Below are positions 55,852 to 64,000 of a stretch of 64,000 nucleotides of DNA, one piece after another. Source of the stretch: Oncomelania hupensis (taxonomy: Eukaryota; Mollusca; Gastropoda; Littorinimorpha; Pomatiopsidae); NCBI GenBank assembly GCA_036898135.1, contig CM072525.1, forward strand, positions 52,371,799 to 52,435,798, read 5' to 3'. The position numbers were made by a program, and so were the translations under genes. Below the pieces are notes generated by a model. That model was not told where the DNA came from. It made no database searches and saw nothing but the letters and a program-made list of their open reading frames with translations. Position 1 is the first letter of the stretch. Every line of letters begins with the position of its first letter.

Positions 55852-56561
55852 TTCCTCCTAACCTCAGTAAAATGAAATACCGTAATTGAAAATTTTCTGT
55901 AGCATCGAAAATTTTTACACGTTTCAGTTTTAGTACACTTTAAGCACTGAGTTACAGTATTGTAAATTATTATATTAGTTGAAAACAAAATCGCCATCTG
56001 AATGTGACACTTTATAAATAACTATAAACAATACCTGACTAATAAAACAGAAATAAAGGTTACACTCGGAATGACTTGAAAATTACCGAATGATTTGCTA
56101 ATGTGACCAATGGTAGTAGTGCGTTCGAAACTAGCTGGTTAAACTTGCATTGTTTTGTATTGTACCTTTCAGTTTGTTTGTTTATTTGTTTAAAAAGTAA
56201 TACAACTACGGCGGCAGCACGAACACCACTAGCGGCGGCGGATTGATGGTGTTTTGTCTCTTTGGTCAGGTGGCTTGCTGGGCGGCAGTGTAACTTTCTT
56301 GAAGAATGATGCGTTTCCAGTGACTTTGGCATCACTTCGGCTAGCGACCTTCTACGACACGCACTTTAACGTCAGGCCTATTCTACAAGGTTACAAACAG
56401 AACTTCCCGGAACCTGCACGGGGCTATTTTGGCTAATGACTAGTCTCTACCTATCCTTGGCTCTGACACCTACAGTGACTAGGGATCGGAACCACACCCA
56501 GACCGACTTCCTCAAACAAATTCCACCTTTAGGAATCCTTGGCGACCCTAAAAATGCTTTT
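55852..56561. other. AT-rich, then mixed sequence; no supported gene
   Basis: The first part is probably internal sequence of the element with the 202-bp LTR. GGCGGCAGCACG near 56207 looks CpG-rich, but no exon is supported. Confidence 0.35.
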
Positions 56562-56771
56562 TCATCGGACTGCCATTTCCGAGCTTTCACAACATCCAGG
56601 TCCTGGGTGATACAAGTGCCTAGCAAAAATCCGTGGCCTCTCCAGCGCCATTTCCACCATTGGCGCAGACCCTTTCTCTTTCAAAATGCCTTCATCAGGA
56701 ACCATTTGCTCCGGTTGTCTTTTCAGCCTTTCTATCTCTTCAGCCAGATCCTGCAGCGTGGGCTCCGCCAT
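56562..56771 (-). CDS. Unrecognised short ORF MAEPTLQDLAEEIERLKRQ
   Basis: ATG at 56771 opens a helical, gag-like N-terminus and 69 codons. The composition resembles the first residues of LTR-element gag proteins, but nothing downstream confirms it. It could be the gag start of a truncated element. Confidence 0.25.
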   Translation of the reverse strand: MAEPTLQDLAEEIERLKRQPEQMVPDEGILKEKGSAPMVEMALERPRIFARHLYHPGPGCCESSEMAVR

Positions 56772-57090
56772 GATTATCTACTCTTTAACATCATCAGCAC
56801 AGTACCCAAATCGGATCTTACTCTAACCTAATAACTTTCATGTATACTAATGTCTGACATAAAACAGCTAAATACAAAATCCAAAAACTATCTCCCTGAC
56901 ATCTATTTTCCTTAACACTACAAGTACTTCACCAATGGGTCCCCGTGGTCTGTAGACGGTCATGGCTGGCGTCTTTCCCGCGCCCTGAGGTTGCTTGTTC
57001 TATCCTGTCGGTGACGCCATTTGTGATGGGATAGGGTGAGATCGTGCGGCAGAAGGGGTCCGCAGAGGAAGAAGGAGGAGAAGAAGGAGG
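56772..57090. other. No supported feature
   Basis: A GA-rich stretch (57061-57090) directly precedes the SINE. Confidence 0.4.
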
Positions 57091-57528
57091 GGAGGCACGG
57101 TGGCCTAATGGTAGAGCTTTGGCTTGCTGATCTGAAGGTCCCGGGTTCGAGCCCAGGCCGGGGCATTGTGTTGTGTCCTTGGGAAAGACACTTTACTCTC
57201 GTTTCCTACTCCTTCGGATGAGAGTATAAACCGAGGTCTAGTCTGTGTCGCATACATTCCATCATAACAGACTTTAAAGACCCTGACGCTCATGTCCTAG
57301 ACGGGTGAGTGCCGGTGACAAGAACACACCCAACATGCACCTAGGTCCTTCTCCCACATCCCTGGCTGCCCAAGATTGTGCTCAGTTGTCTGGAGCGTTA
57401 TTATGATGCGCCCAAAGGCTGCAAGTTGGCGCCTCGGGCGGCTTTAGTTAGATCCTATATCGGCCAGCGCTTTGAGCAGCTCTTGATCTGGAAAAGTGCT
57501 ATATAAGAACGATTAAATAAAAAAAAGG
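57091..57528 (+). mobile_element. tRNA-derived SINE, near full length
   Basis: A tRNA-like head has an A box (TGGCCTAATGG) and a B box (GGTTCGAGCCC) about 45 bp apart. A unique body follows, then a 3' end with GCGCTTTGAGCAG and AAAAGTGCTATATAAGAACG and an A-rich end. The polymerase III promoter makes its RNA, and LINE enzymes copy it. The 3' phrase resembles L2-type LINE tails found in many marine SINEs. It is not a real tRNA gene: there is no proper acceptor stem or anticodon arm. Confidence 0.8.
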
Positions 57529-58312
57529 AGGAAACCAGGAGCCATTTCTGTCCATCTCTTGGCCCATTTTATTTACAAGGAAACAAGCAAACAAACCAGC
57601 AAGCAACAGCAAGCAACCTCAGGGTGACGGACCCTTAGTCTTAGATACCCATGGCACGTGGTGTCTTAGTCACATCTAGCCATACAATGGTTCAGCATCC
57701 TCATAACAGGGGAGAAGTTTTCCCCAAGAAGAGAAAAACCCATAGTTCACTGAACCGGTTTGTACACTATGGTGTTTCTGGAACCATGCAGGTGTTAGCT
57801 TTTGATCGCCAGAGAGGGAAAGGGAATGGGACTCTGGCACTACAACTTATAAAAGGAGGCCCTATCGCTTACCAGGAAATCTTCCACAAACAATATAGTC
57901 CCTAACATAAAATTCACATCCTTCTTCTAACTATAACTTTACTCTTACATCACAAATAATCCATATATGATTCATGAACCCTACCTAATAGTATCAAAAC
58001 ATTGCATTCTATGGCCAAATCAGAATTCTTAACAATTTGCAACTAAAATTCCTACATCAGACCGACCTAAACAAAGACTTGTTCACAGGTGGGAATCTGC
58101 TTATCAGCTGTCTAGGCCAGTCATGCCAGAAAGAGAGATGGGGAGAGAGAGAGAAAGAAAGGGAGAAAGAGAGAGGCCTATTTGCACTGGGCTATCTTTT
58201 GTACACATGCTGGTACCACTAATGAGGAGAGCAGGAGAAAGATGAGGGGGGAGGGGGGGGGGGAAGAGTGCATTTTTCCACAGGTTACATGCAGTAGGTT
58301 TACCAATGTCTT
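57529..58312. other. No recognised gene; one 84-codon ORF at 57651-57905
   Basis: The plus-strand ORF starts MARGVLVTSSHTMVQ and contains FPKKRKTHSSLNRFVHYG. It has no known motif, and ATGCAG|GTGTTAG inside it could be a splice donor. A GA-rich tract lies at 58140-58180 and a poly(G) run near 58250. Confidence 0.3.
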
Positions 58313-58350
58313 TGGCTGGACCTAAAGCAATAACCATGTAATGTAATGTA
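58313..58350 (+). repeat. LINE 3' tail fragment
   Basis: TGGACCTAAAGCAATAACCATGTAATGTAATG, interrupted after the shared block, matches the tails at 391-453 and 2676-2744 but lacks the upstream part. Confidence 0.6.
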
Positions 58351-58402
58351 ACCAATGTCTTTGTTCTCTAGAATCATGTTCATATACTATATTTTGTGAC
58401 AG

Positions 58403-58530
58403 AAAAGAGTGACACAGTAGCAGAAGTCTTGAAGCCTGCAGGCATAGAGGAATGCTCCTATCATGCTGGTCTTGCTGACGGCGAGCGCATCCAAGTACAA
58501 GACCGGTGGTTCAGTGGTGAGCGTTGTAAG
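58403..58530 (+). CDS. RecQ-family DNA helicase exon
   Basis: TTTTGTGACAG precedes 58403 and AAG|GTAGGC follows 58530. The 128-bp exon (two bases, then 42 codons, ending in phase 0) reads KSDTVAEVLKPAGIEECSYH then AGLADGERIQVQDRWFSGER. The pattern 'd.vA..L...GI.a..YHAGl....R..vQ..W..ge' is the start of the second RecA-like lobe (around motif IV) of RecQ helicases. These unwind DNA 3'-to-5' in repair and recombination. Which of RECQ1, BLM, WRN or RECQ5 it belongs to cannot be told from one exon. Neighbouring exons were not identified; SINEs flank it on both sides. Confidence 0.75.
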
Positions 58531-58576
58531 GTAGGCTGCAGGAAACTTATTTTATTTTTAATTTTTTAAAAATTTT

Positions 58577-58915
58577 AACAACTTTTATTATCACCAAGGT
58601 GAAATTCGGGCGCTTTCATTTTTCGAAAGTACAGCAGCCCCAAGTGAAGCGCTTTACCCAAGGTACATGCTGAGTGTGTTCTTGTCACTGGCACTCACCC
58701 GTCTAGGATATGAGCGTCAGGATCTTTAAAGTCCATAATGATGGAATGCCTGCGACACAGACTAGACCTCGGTTTATACTCTCATCCAAAGGAGTAGGAA
58801 ACTGGAGTAAAGTGTCTTCCCCAAGGACACAACACAATGCCCCGGCCTGGGCTCGAACTCGGTAGCTTCAGATCCGCAAGCCAACGCTCTAACCACTCGG
58901 CCACCACGCCTCCCT
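58577..58915 (-). mobile_element. tRNA-derived SINE, second copy with a different 3' end
   Basis: On the minus strand: GGTGGCCGAGTGGTTAGAGC (A box), GAGTTCGAGCCC (B box) and a body colinear with 57150-57340. After GCATGTACCT the 3' part differs from the other copy, with a GCGCTTCACTTGGGGCTGC phrase and a GATAATAAAAGTT end. It looks like a subfamily with an exchanged tail. Confidence 0.75.
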
Positions 58916-59285
58916 TCCACGTTGTTAATCCACACTTTGGTATTTCTCCTATGTTAGTTTTTTTTTTTTTTTTTGTTGTTGTTGCGGTGGAGGGGTCGGG
59001 GGAAGGGGATATGTGTGAGGCTGTTTTTCTGTTTCCCTCGGTTTTTTGTTGTTAATGTGGGTTGAGTGCCAAGGTCATTTTAGGCCTTGAAAAAACATAC
59101 CAAAAATATGTCATTGTCACGTGGGGTTTATGGGCTCTGCACAATGGAATTATGGACCCTCACGTTTATTCGGTGGGAACTGCTAGTAAGTCACCCTATG
59201 AATTACTTTAATAAATTTATTTGTTTAGCTCGTTCTGTGTTAAGGTTGGGGTACAGAAATAGATAGAAAAATGGTAAAAGAATAC
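58916..59285. other. No supported feature
   Basis: A T16-type run near 58960; no gene seen. Confidence 0.4.
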
Positions 59286-60663
59286 TGTCACACTAGCTTT
59301 CACACGGCTATGAATCATATGAAGTCCAGCCACTTGATAACAGTTAAAATCACACATTTATTTCTTCTACTCTATACAAGATTCTCTAAGTACTAAGCTA
59401 ACTTAAAAAGTCTCAGTCACTGCTAATAGTTCGATCGCTGATAGTCTAGTATAGGCAGCTGTTTTTTCTTCCTCGGGCACTTTGCTATAATATTTCATGT
59501 AGATTTGGACTACTGTGGTCCGTTTTACAGTTTCTGAAGAGTTGGACTACTGTGGTCCTGTTATGATCAGTTTAAGTGCACCTTCGCCTTATGCACTTAA
59601 CTCATGTGTGGGGTGTTCGAAGTCCTTCTGTGAGGTAGCTTCTGGTCCACCTGTGTCGTTGTGTAGTTGGGTTCCCTTGCCACGCTGTGGGGTCTGACAG
59701 GGTGTTTCTTCGGGTAGCTCCTTCCGTCTTGTGCGGTAGAGTCTCCTCGACCAACTAGTCGTTTCTGTGGAGTGGGGCACACAGGATAGCTCGGGATAGC
59801 TCGGGATAGCTCGCCTGCTCGTCTGTAATATAAGAGACGAAATTCTGCACAACCCTGAATAATCGGTTTGTGCAGAGCGTCTCACTGAAAGCCAAAGTAG
59901 CCCTCAGTGATAGCTCCACATCTCTATACATAAGCGACGAACATTCTGCTACTTCCGGGTTCCGCTGGAATCTCACTCTAAATTCCTATACATACATAAA
60001 TATAAATCGTGTCTAACTATACACATCCAGAATTAATAATATTATAAACATTCACGGGTACAGCCACTGGTCTGCAAACATACATATAAGTTAAACAACA
60101 GTGGTTCCGTACGGGATACAACATGGCGGCGCAACCGGTCGTGTTTCACCTCGTGGTAGGCTCTTCCACGTGGTACGGCAAATTCGGATTAATAATTCAC
60201 ATTTATGCATAGCAAATTCCACAAACATAATTTCAACATTAATATAAATATATCACGATGAAACAGAAGGGTGTTCATTTACCTGTTTGACAAGTTCAGG
60301 CCCGTGATGACTTGAGAGAATTCTAAGATTTCAAAGTCCTGCTTCCTGGTCTATGAGTGTAGAGATTTCTCTAGCTGTGGAGATGTTGCCTCTACCTCGT
60401 CTCACACACGACTGATTCAAACTGTGTTAGGCTCTGACACATTCAAAACTGCTCTACCCACTGAGCCTGCTCTGATTGGTTAAAACGGTCCGATTCAAAG
60501 CTCAAGTGCTGACTCACTGCGCTAGCGTGGGTCGGGCTCGCGGTGTGTGGTCTGCTGTGTAAATTAATTGCTGCTGTGTAATAGTCTAACTTCTCTACTG
60601 TTACAAAGACTACACATGGCTAAATAGTCGATAGGCAGAGTTAACACTAGCCAGTTCGTGACA
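59286..60663 (-). repeat. 1378-bp 3' LTR of LTR element 4
   Basis: Plus-strand ends are TGTCACACTAGC and GTTCGTGACA, giving TGTCACGAAC...GTGTGACA on the coding strand. A GTTGAGGGAGCC polypurine-like tract lies just inside at 60664-60676. The 5' partner LTR is beyond the window. Small ORFs and a three-unit GGATAGCTC repeat (59785-59812) lie inside. It is long for this group. Confidence 0.75.
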
Positions 60664-60830
60664 GGCTCCCTCAACTGAAAAAAGGCGATGACTACTGGAT
60701 TCGACCTTTTTCTACTACAGAGCCTAGTTTAACACTGCACTATCCTAGGGTCCTATTTACAAACTAAGTAAGTTTCTCTACCTGAGCTGCAATGCTGTGC
60801 CAGGTAGCTATGGACACTAGTGACAGGGTA
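60664..60830 (-). promoter_or_regulatory. 3' untranslated region and polypurine tract of element 4
   Basis: A 167-bp gap separates the pol stop from the LTR. It contains the purine-rich run next to the LTR, where plus-strand priming would start. There is no envelope ORF. Confidence 0.5.
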
Positions 60831-63800
60831 TTACTGGGCGGGGACGAATTCTGGTGCTGTGGCCCTTAGTTGTGTTGGGTGGGCGACAGCTGCTGTGTCC
60901 TCCACGAGATGGCGACTGAGGTAGTCGGCTCCGTGGTTCTCTTTGCCGGGGATGTACTCGATTTGGAATGAGTATGCCTGAAGGGTGAGTGCCCATCGCA
61001 TCAGGCGAGAGTTCAAAGACTTGGAGGCTGCCAGGAACGATAGTGGTTGATGGTCCACCTGAACTGTGAAGTGGGTCCCATACAGGTAGAGTTGGAATTT
61101 CTGTATGGCCCAGACTAGTCCAAGACATTCTTTCTCCGACGTGGCGTAGTGGGTCTCGGCGGGTCTCAATTTTCTGCTGGCGTAGGCGACGGGGAATAGC
61201 GTCTCCGCATTCTTGGGGTCGCGCTGTAGCAGTACTGCTCCGAGGCCTAAGTCGCTTGCGTCGGTGCGAAGAACGAATGGCTGAGTCAAATCGGGTAGGT
61301 GGAGTACTGGCGCCGATGTCATTCTGTCCTTGAGTGTTTGGAATGCTGTCTCACATTCCGCTGTCCAAACTACTTTGTCCGGGGCGATTTTCCGGGTTCC
61401 ATTTGTCAGTGGTACGGCGATGCTGTTGTAGTTGGGGATGAACTTCTGGTAGAAGCCGCAGAGTCCTAGAAATGACTGCACTTCCTTCTTTGTCTTGGGC
61501 CTAGGAGCGTCAAGTAGGCGTTTCACTGTCTTTTCTACCGGTCGCAGGCTTCCTTGACTGATGGTGTGTCCCAGAAATTCTAGTTCTGTGAATCCAATCT
61601 GACATTTGGTGGGTCTTGCCGTCAATCCCGTGTCTCTGAGGCGGGCGAGTAGTTGTTGTAGGAGCGTGACATGTTCCTCCCACGTAGGTGTTGCGATGAG
61701 GATGTCGTCCATAAACGAATGTAGGTGCTCGCTGCTCAGGGGTGCCAGGAGTTTTCGCATCATGGCGCTGAAGATGCTGGGTGCGTTGTGGAGTCCGAAT
61801 GGAAGTACATTGATCTCGAAGTGTCCTTCCATAGTGCTAAACGCTAGGTACTTTCGGACTTGCGGTTGCACTGGTATCTGGTAGTATCCTTTGCTGAGGT
61901 CGATGCGTGAGAAGTACTTTGCTCGCTGTAGCTTGGCAAATAGGTCGGTCTGGTCCGGGAGTGGCTCTGGCTGGAACTGCGTTACCGCATTCAGGAGTCT
62001 GAAGTCGATGCACAGTCGATGCTCTCCGTTGGGTTTTCGCAACAATACCGTGCCTGCGCTGTAGGGTGAGGTAGACTCTGAGATGATTCCGGCTGCCAGT
62101 AAGGTGTCTATCTCTTCCTTGATGGCTCGCTGCTGTGACAGTGGCATCGGGTAGAGCTTCTGGCGGACGGGTGTTGGGTCGGTCACCGTTAAGGTTACTT
62201 CGACGAGGTCTGTCCTCCCTGGTCGGTCTGTTAGCACAGTCTGATGTTGTCGAATGACCTGTAGTACTTGCTGTTGCTGTTTAGCGGCTAGGTCTCCGTT
62301 GAGTATCACGTCTTTGTAGGTTTCTTTGGAGTGCAGGGGATACTCTACTGCATTGGTCTCCATGCTTTCTCCTTCTTCCGCAATGGCGATGGCTAGCAAG
62401 TTGTGAGTGCCGGGGGTCGCTGGTCGGTCCGTGTGTTTCTTGAGGAGATTGATGTGGTGGTATCGGGCTCTCCCGTTCACCTCTACTTGGTAGACTGTCT
62501 TGGATTTCTTGGCAGTCACCCGGTACGGTCCTCTCCAAGCGATGTCCAGCTTGTTGGTTCCACTTGGAAGTAAGAGTAGCACTTGATCGCCGACTTGCAG
62601 TTCTCGGTCCTTCGCGTGGCGGTTGTAGTACTTCGCCTGACGGGCTCTTGCCTTCTTCAGTGCTTCACCAGCTTTCTTCCACGTTGCTTTGAGGGTTTCC
62701 TGCAGGTCTGCGACGTACTTGGTGGCACCTCTTGGTGTGTCGTCTATCTTGGCTTCCGTCCAACTTCTGCGTAGGGCTTCTAGCGGTCCTGCTAGCGGTC
62801 TGCCGAATAGCAATGTTGACGGGGTGTAGCCTGTGGCTGCATGGGGCGTTTCTCGGTATGCGAACAGTGCCGCATTCACGTAGGTGTCCCACGCTTCTGG
62901 ATTGTCGTCGGCGACTTTCCTGAGGATGGTGAGAAGGGTTCCATTCAGTCTTTCTACTTGTCCGTTGCTGGCGGGGTGGTATGGTGGTGTGCGAATGTGA
63001 TGAACTTGTATCAACTCGAACACGTCTTGCATCAGGCGGCCGGTGAACTGAGATCCGTTGTCCGTTCTAATGCTGTCCGGGAATCCGACTCTGGTAAAGA
63101 TGGCGATGAGTGCATCTGCGATCTTCTTGGTGTCGATCGCTGGCAACGGGACTGCTTCGCACCACATCGTACATGCGTCGACGAGTGTAAGTAGAAATCT
63201 GTTCCTCTTCTTGGTCATGGGCAGTGGTCCTACTATGTCTACTGAGACTTGCTGGAATGGTACGCCGACTACTACCGATGGTCCTAAGGTAAATGGTACG
63301 GTGTGATGTCGCGGGGAATATCGTTGACATTGGTGGCAAGATTTCACGTAGCGCTTGACATCCTCCGTGATTCCTGGCCAATAGTAGTGTGCGCTGATTC
63401 TCTGCACTGTGGCTCCAATTCCCATGTGTCCGCTGAGTGGCATGCTGTGGCCTAGTTCTAGTACTTGGGCTCGAAGGGTGGCTGGTAGTACTAGTTGGGT
63501 GTGATCTCCATCTCCTTGTCGATGTAGAACTCCCTCTTCCATGTAGAAGTCTCCCTTGTGCGGGGGTGTGTGCGCCTTGGGTAGCTTCTGGAAGCACTTC
63601 GCTATCGAGGTGTCTTCTTTCTGTGCTGTTTTGATCTCTTCGAGTCCTGGGTTCGGAGCGAACTCGGGCTGGGGTGGTTGGGTTTTAGCTTGGGCCCTGG
63701 TTTGCACTGCAGCTATCTCTACAGTTTTGGGGGGCGTGCCTAAGAACACATACCTACAACCTAGCACTAGATCATACAGGGGTTTCTGTAAAACAGCTGC

Positions 63801-63998
63801 TTGGATTCGTCCTGTGACGTACCTACTCTCTACTTCGATCCATGCTATTGGGCAAGTAGTCGTCGGTTTCGTCAAGTCTGCTCCTTGTAAGTCGACTGTC
63901 TTGTCTGTCAAGTCCGCGCGCGATACAAGAGATTCGCTAACTATCGCGTCGTATGATAGACCTGTGTCATACAGACAGTTCGCTTCTTTTCCGTTGAC
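60831..63998 (-). CDS. pol of LTR element 4: protease-integrase-RT-RNase H
   Basis: The frame is open from the window edge (first complete codon at 63998) to the stop at 60831. It begins with a protease active-site DTG in CLYDTGLSYDAIV. Counting from the methionine at 63911: PLYDLVLG about 44-51, H2C2 zinc finger (H155, H162, C192, C195), DDE integrase core (D225, D284, E320), GPY-type tail about 455-490, RT motif A RIDLSKGYY (D671), FMDD at 733-736, and RNase H D884, E928, D953. All catalytic residues are present and no stop interrupts over 1,050 codons. Integrase precedes RT, as in Gmr1-like Ty3/gypsy elements. Gag and 5' LTR lie beyond the window, so activity cannot be judged. Confidence 0.92.
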   Translation of the reverse strand, partial: VNGKEANCLYDTGLSYDAIVSESLVSRADLTDKTVDLQGADLTKPTTTCPIAWIEVESRYVTGRIQAAVLQKPLYDLVLGCRYVFLGTPPKTVEIAAVQTRAQAKTQPPQPEFAPNPGLEEIKTAQKEDTSIAKCFQKLPKAHTPPHKGDFYMEEGVLHRQGDGDHTQLVLPATLRAQVLELGHSMPLSGHMGIGATVQRISAHYYWPGITEDVKRYVKSCHQCQRYSPRHHTVPFTLGPSVVVGVPFQQVSVDIVGPLPMTKKRNRFLLTLVDACTMWCEAVPLPAIDTKKIADALIAIFTRVGFPDSIRTDNGSQFTGRLMQDVFELIQVHHIRTPPYHPASNGQVERLNGTLLTILRKVADDNPEAWDTYVNAALFAYRETPHAATGYTPSTLLFGRPLAGPLEALRRSWTEAKIDDTPRGATKYVADLQETLKATWKKAGEALKKARARQAKYYNRHAKDRELQVGDQVLLLLPSGTNKLDIAWRGPYRVTAKKSKTVYQVEVNGRARYHHINLLKKHTDRPATPGTHNLLAIAIAEEGESMETNAVEYPLHSKETYKDVILNGDLAAKQQQQVLQVIRQHQTVLTDRPGRTDLVEVTLTVTDPTPVRQKLYPMPLSQQRAIKEEIDTLLAAGIISESTSPYSAGTVLLRKPNGEHRLCIDFRLLNAVTQFQPEPLPDQTDLFAKLQRAKYFSRIDLSKGYYQIPVQPQVRKYLAFSTMEGHFEINVLPFGLHNAPSIFSAMMRKLLAPLSSEHLHSFMDDILIATPTWEEHVTLLQQLLARLRDTGLTARPTKCQIGFTELEFLGHTISQGSLRPVEKTVKRLLDAPRPKTKKEVQSFLGLCGFYQKFIPNYNSIAVPLTNGTRKIAPDKVVWTAECETAFQTLKDRMTSAPVLHLPDLTQPFVLRTDASDLGLGAVLLQRDPKNAETLFPVAYASRKLRPAETHYATSEKECLGLVWAIQKFQLYLYGTHFTVQVDHQPLSFLAASKSLNSRLMRWALTLQAYSFQIEYIPGKENHGADYLSRHLVEDTAAVAHPTQLRATAPEFVPAQ

Positions 63999-64000
63999 CT

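Noticed and set aside
57091..57165. tRNA gene
   Set aside because: A and B boxes are present, but no cloverleaf closes and a SINE body follows.
58840..58915. tRNA gene on the minus strand
   Set aside because: Head of a SINE, as at 57091.
1..64000. Prokaryotic defence, secretion or biosynthetic system
   Set aside because: Codon structure, introns, LINEs, LTR elements and SINEs show animal nuclear DNA; no operon-like gene set exists.

Overview
This is eukaryotic, animal nuclear DNA, very rich in transposable elements. Nothing in it looks bacterial: there are no operons or ribosome-binding sites, and coding exons are interrupted and flanked by GT/AG splice signals. A lophotrochozoan, probably a marine mollusc and possibly a gastropod, fits best. 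The reasons are a broken LDLa-LRR receptor pseudogene resembling the molluscan GRL101 family, the RTE, Rex1-like, R2-like and CR1/Jockey-like LINEs, and Ty3/gypsy-related elements with integrase ahead of reverse transcriptase. The species call is inference.

Layout. 1-9.6 kb: 3' ends of CR1/Jockey-like LINEs, a 234-bp MITE, LINE ORF1 and ORF2 fragments, and several mini- and microsatellites (48-bp and 76-bp units, GAA, AAT, GAT). 8.7-21.6 kb: a nest. A Rex1-like LINE is split by an LTR retrotransposon (9636-21114, two 635-bp LTRs, 5-bp TSD). Its pol is split by a 4.8-kb terminal-inverted-repeat (TIR) element (12859-17694), which carries an RTE-type LINE flanked by its own 10-bp TSD. 22-28 kb: minisatellites, a Jockey/CR1-like LINE end, a candidate secreted-protein first exon and an R2-like LINE. 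28.3-36.7 kb: a candidate host exon, an RTE LINE copy with its own TSD, and a second copy of the TIR element (32042-36696) holding the RTE LINE at the same internal site. 38.7-40.3 kb: a hAT transposase C-terminus and the receptor pseudogene.

41.8-53.2 kb is the main host-gene region. A minus-strand first exon and a plus-strand gene start about 70 bp apart, head to head. The plus-strand gene encodes a KRAB-related domain. A 2093-bp segment holding its first three recognised exons is present five times in near-identical tandem; two further exons follow. 53.5-56 kb: a truncated LTR element of the same family as the first, inserted in another Rex1-like LINE, and the 202-bp LTR of a third family. 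57-58.9 kb: two tRNA-derived SINEs flank one RecQ-helicase exon. 59.3-64 kb: a minus-strand LTR retrotransposon with a 1378-bp LTR and an intact pol frame that runs off the window.

How the parts relate. Most sequence is selfish and layered, so the order of insertion can be read from TSDs. Both long LTR elements have protease, integrase, reverse transcriptase, RNase H in that order, the arrangement known from Gmr1-like Ty3/gypsy elements. The most unusual observations are the twice-transposed TIR element with a LINE as its only recognisable coding cargo, a block of perfect heat-shock-element-like motifs just upstream of one gag start, and the fivefold tandem copying of the KRAB-related exons.
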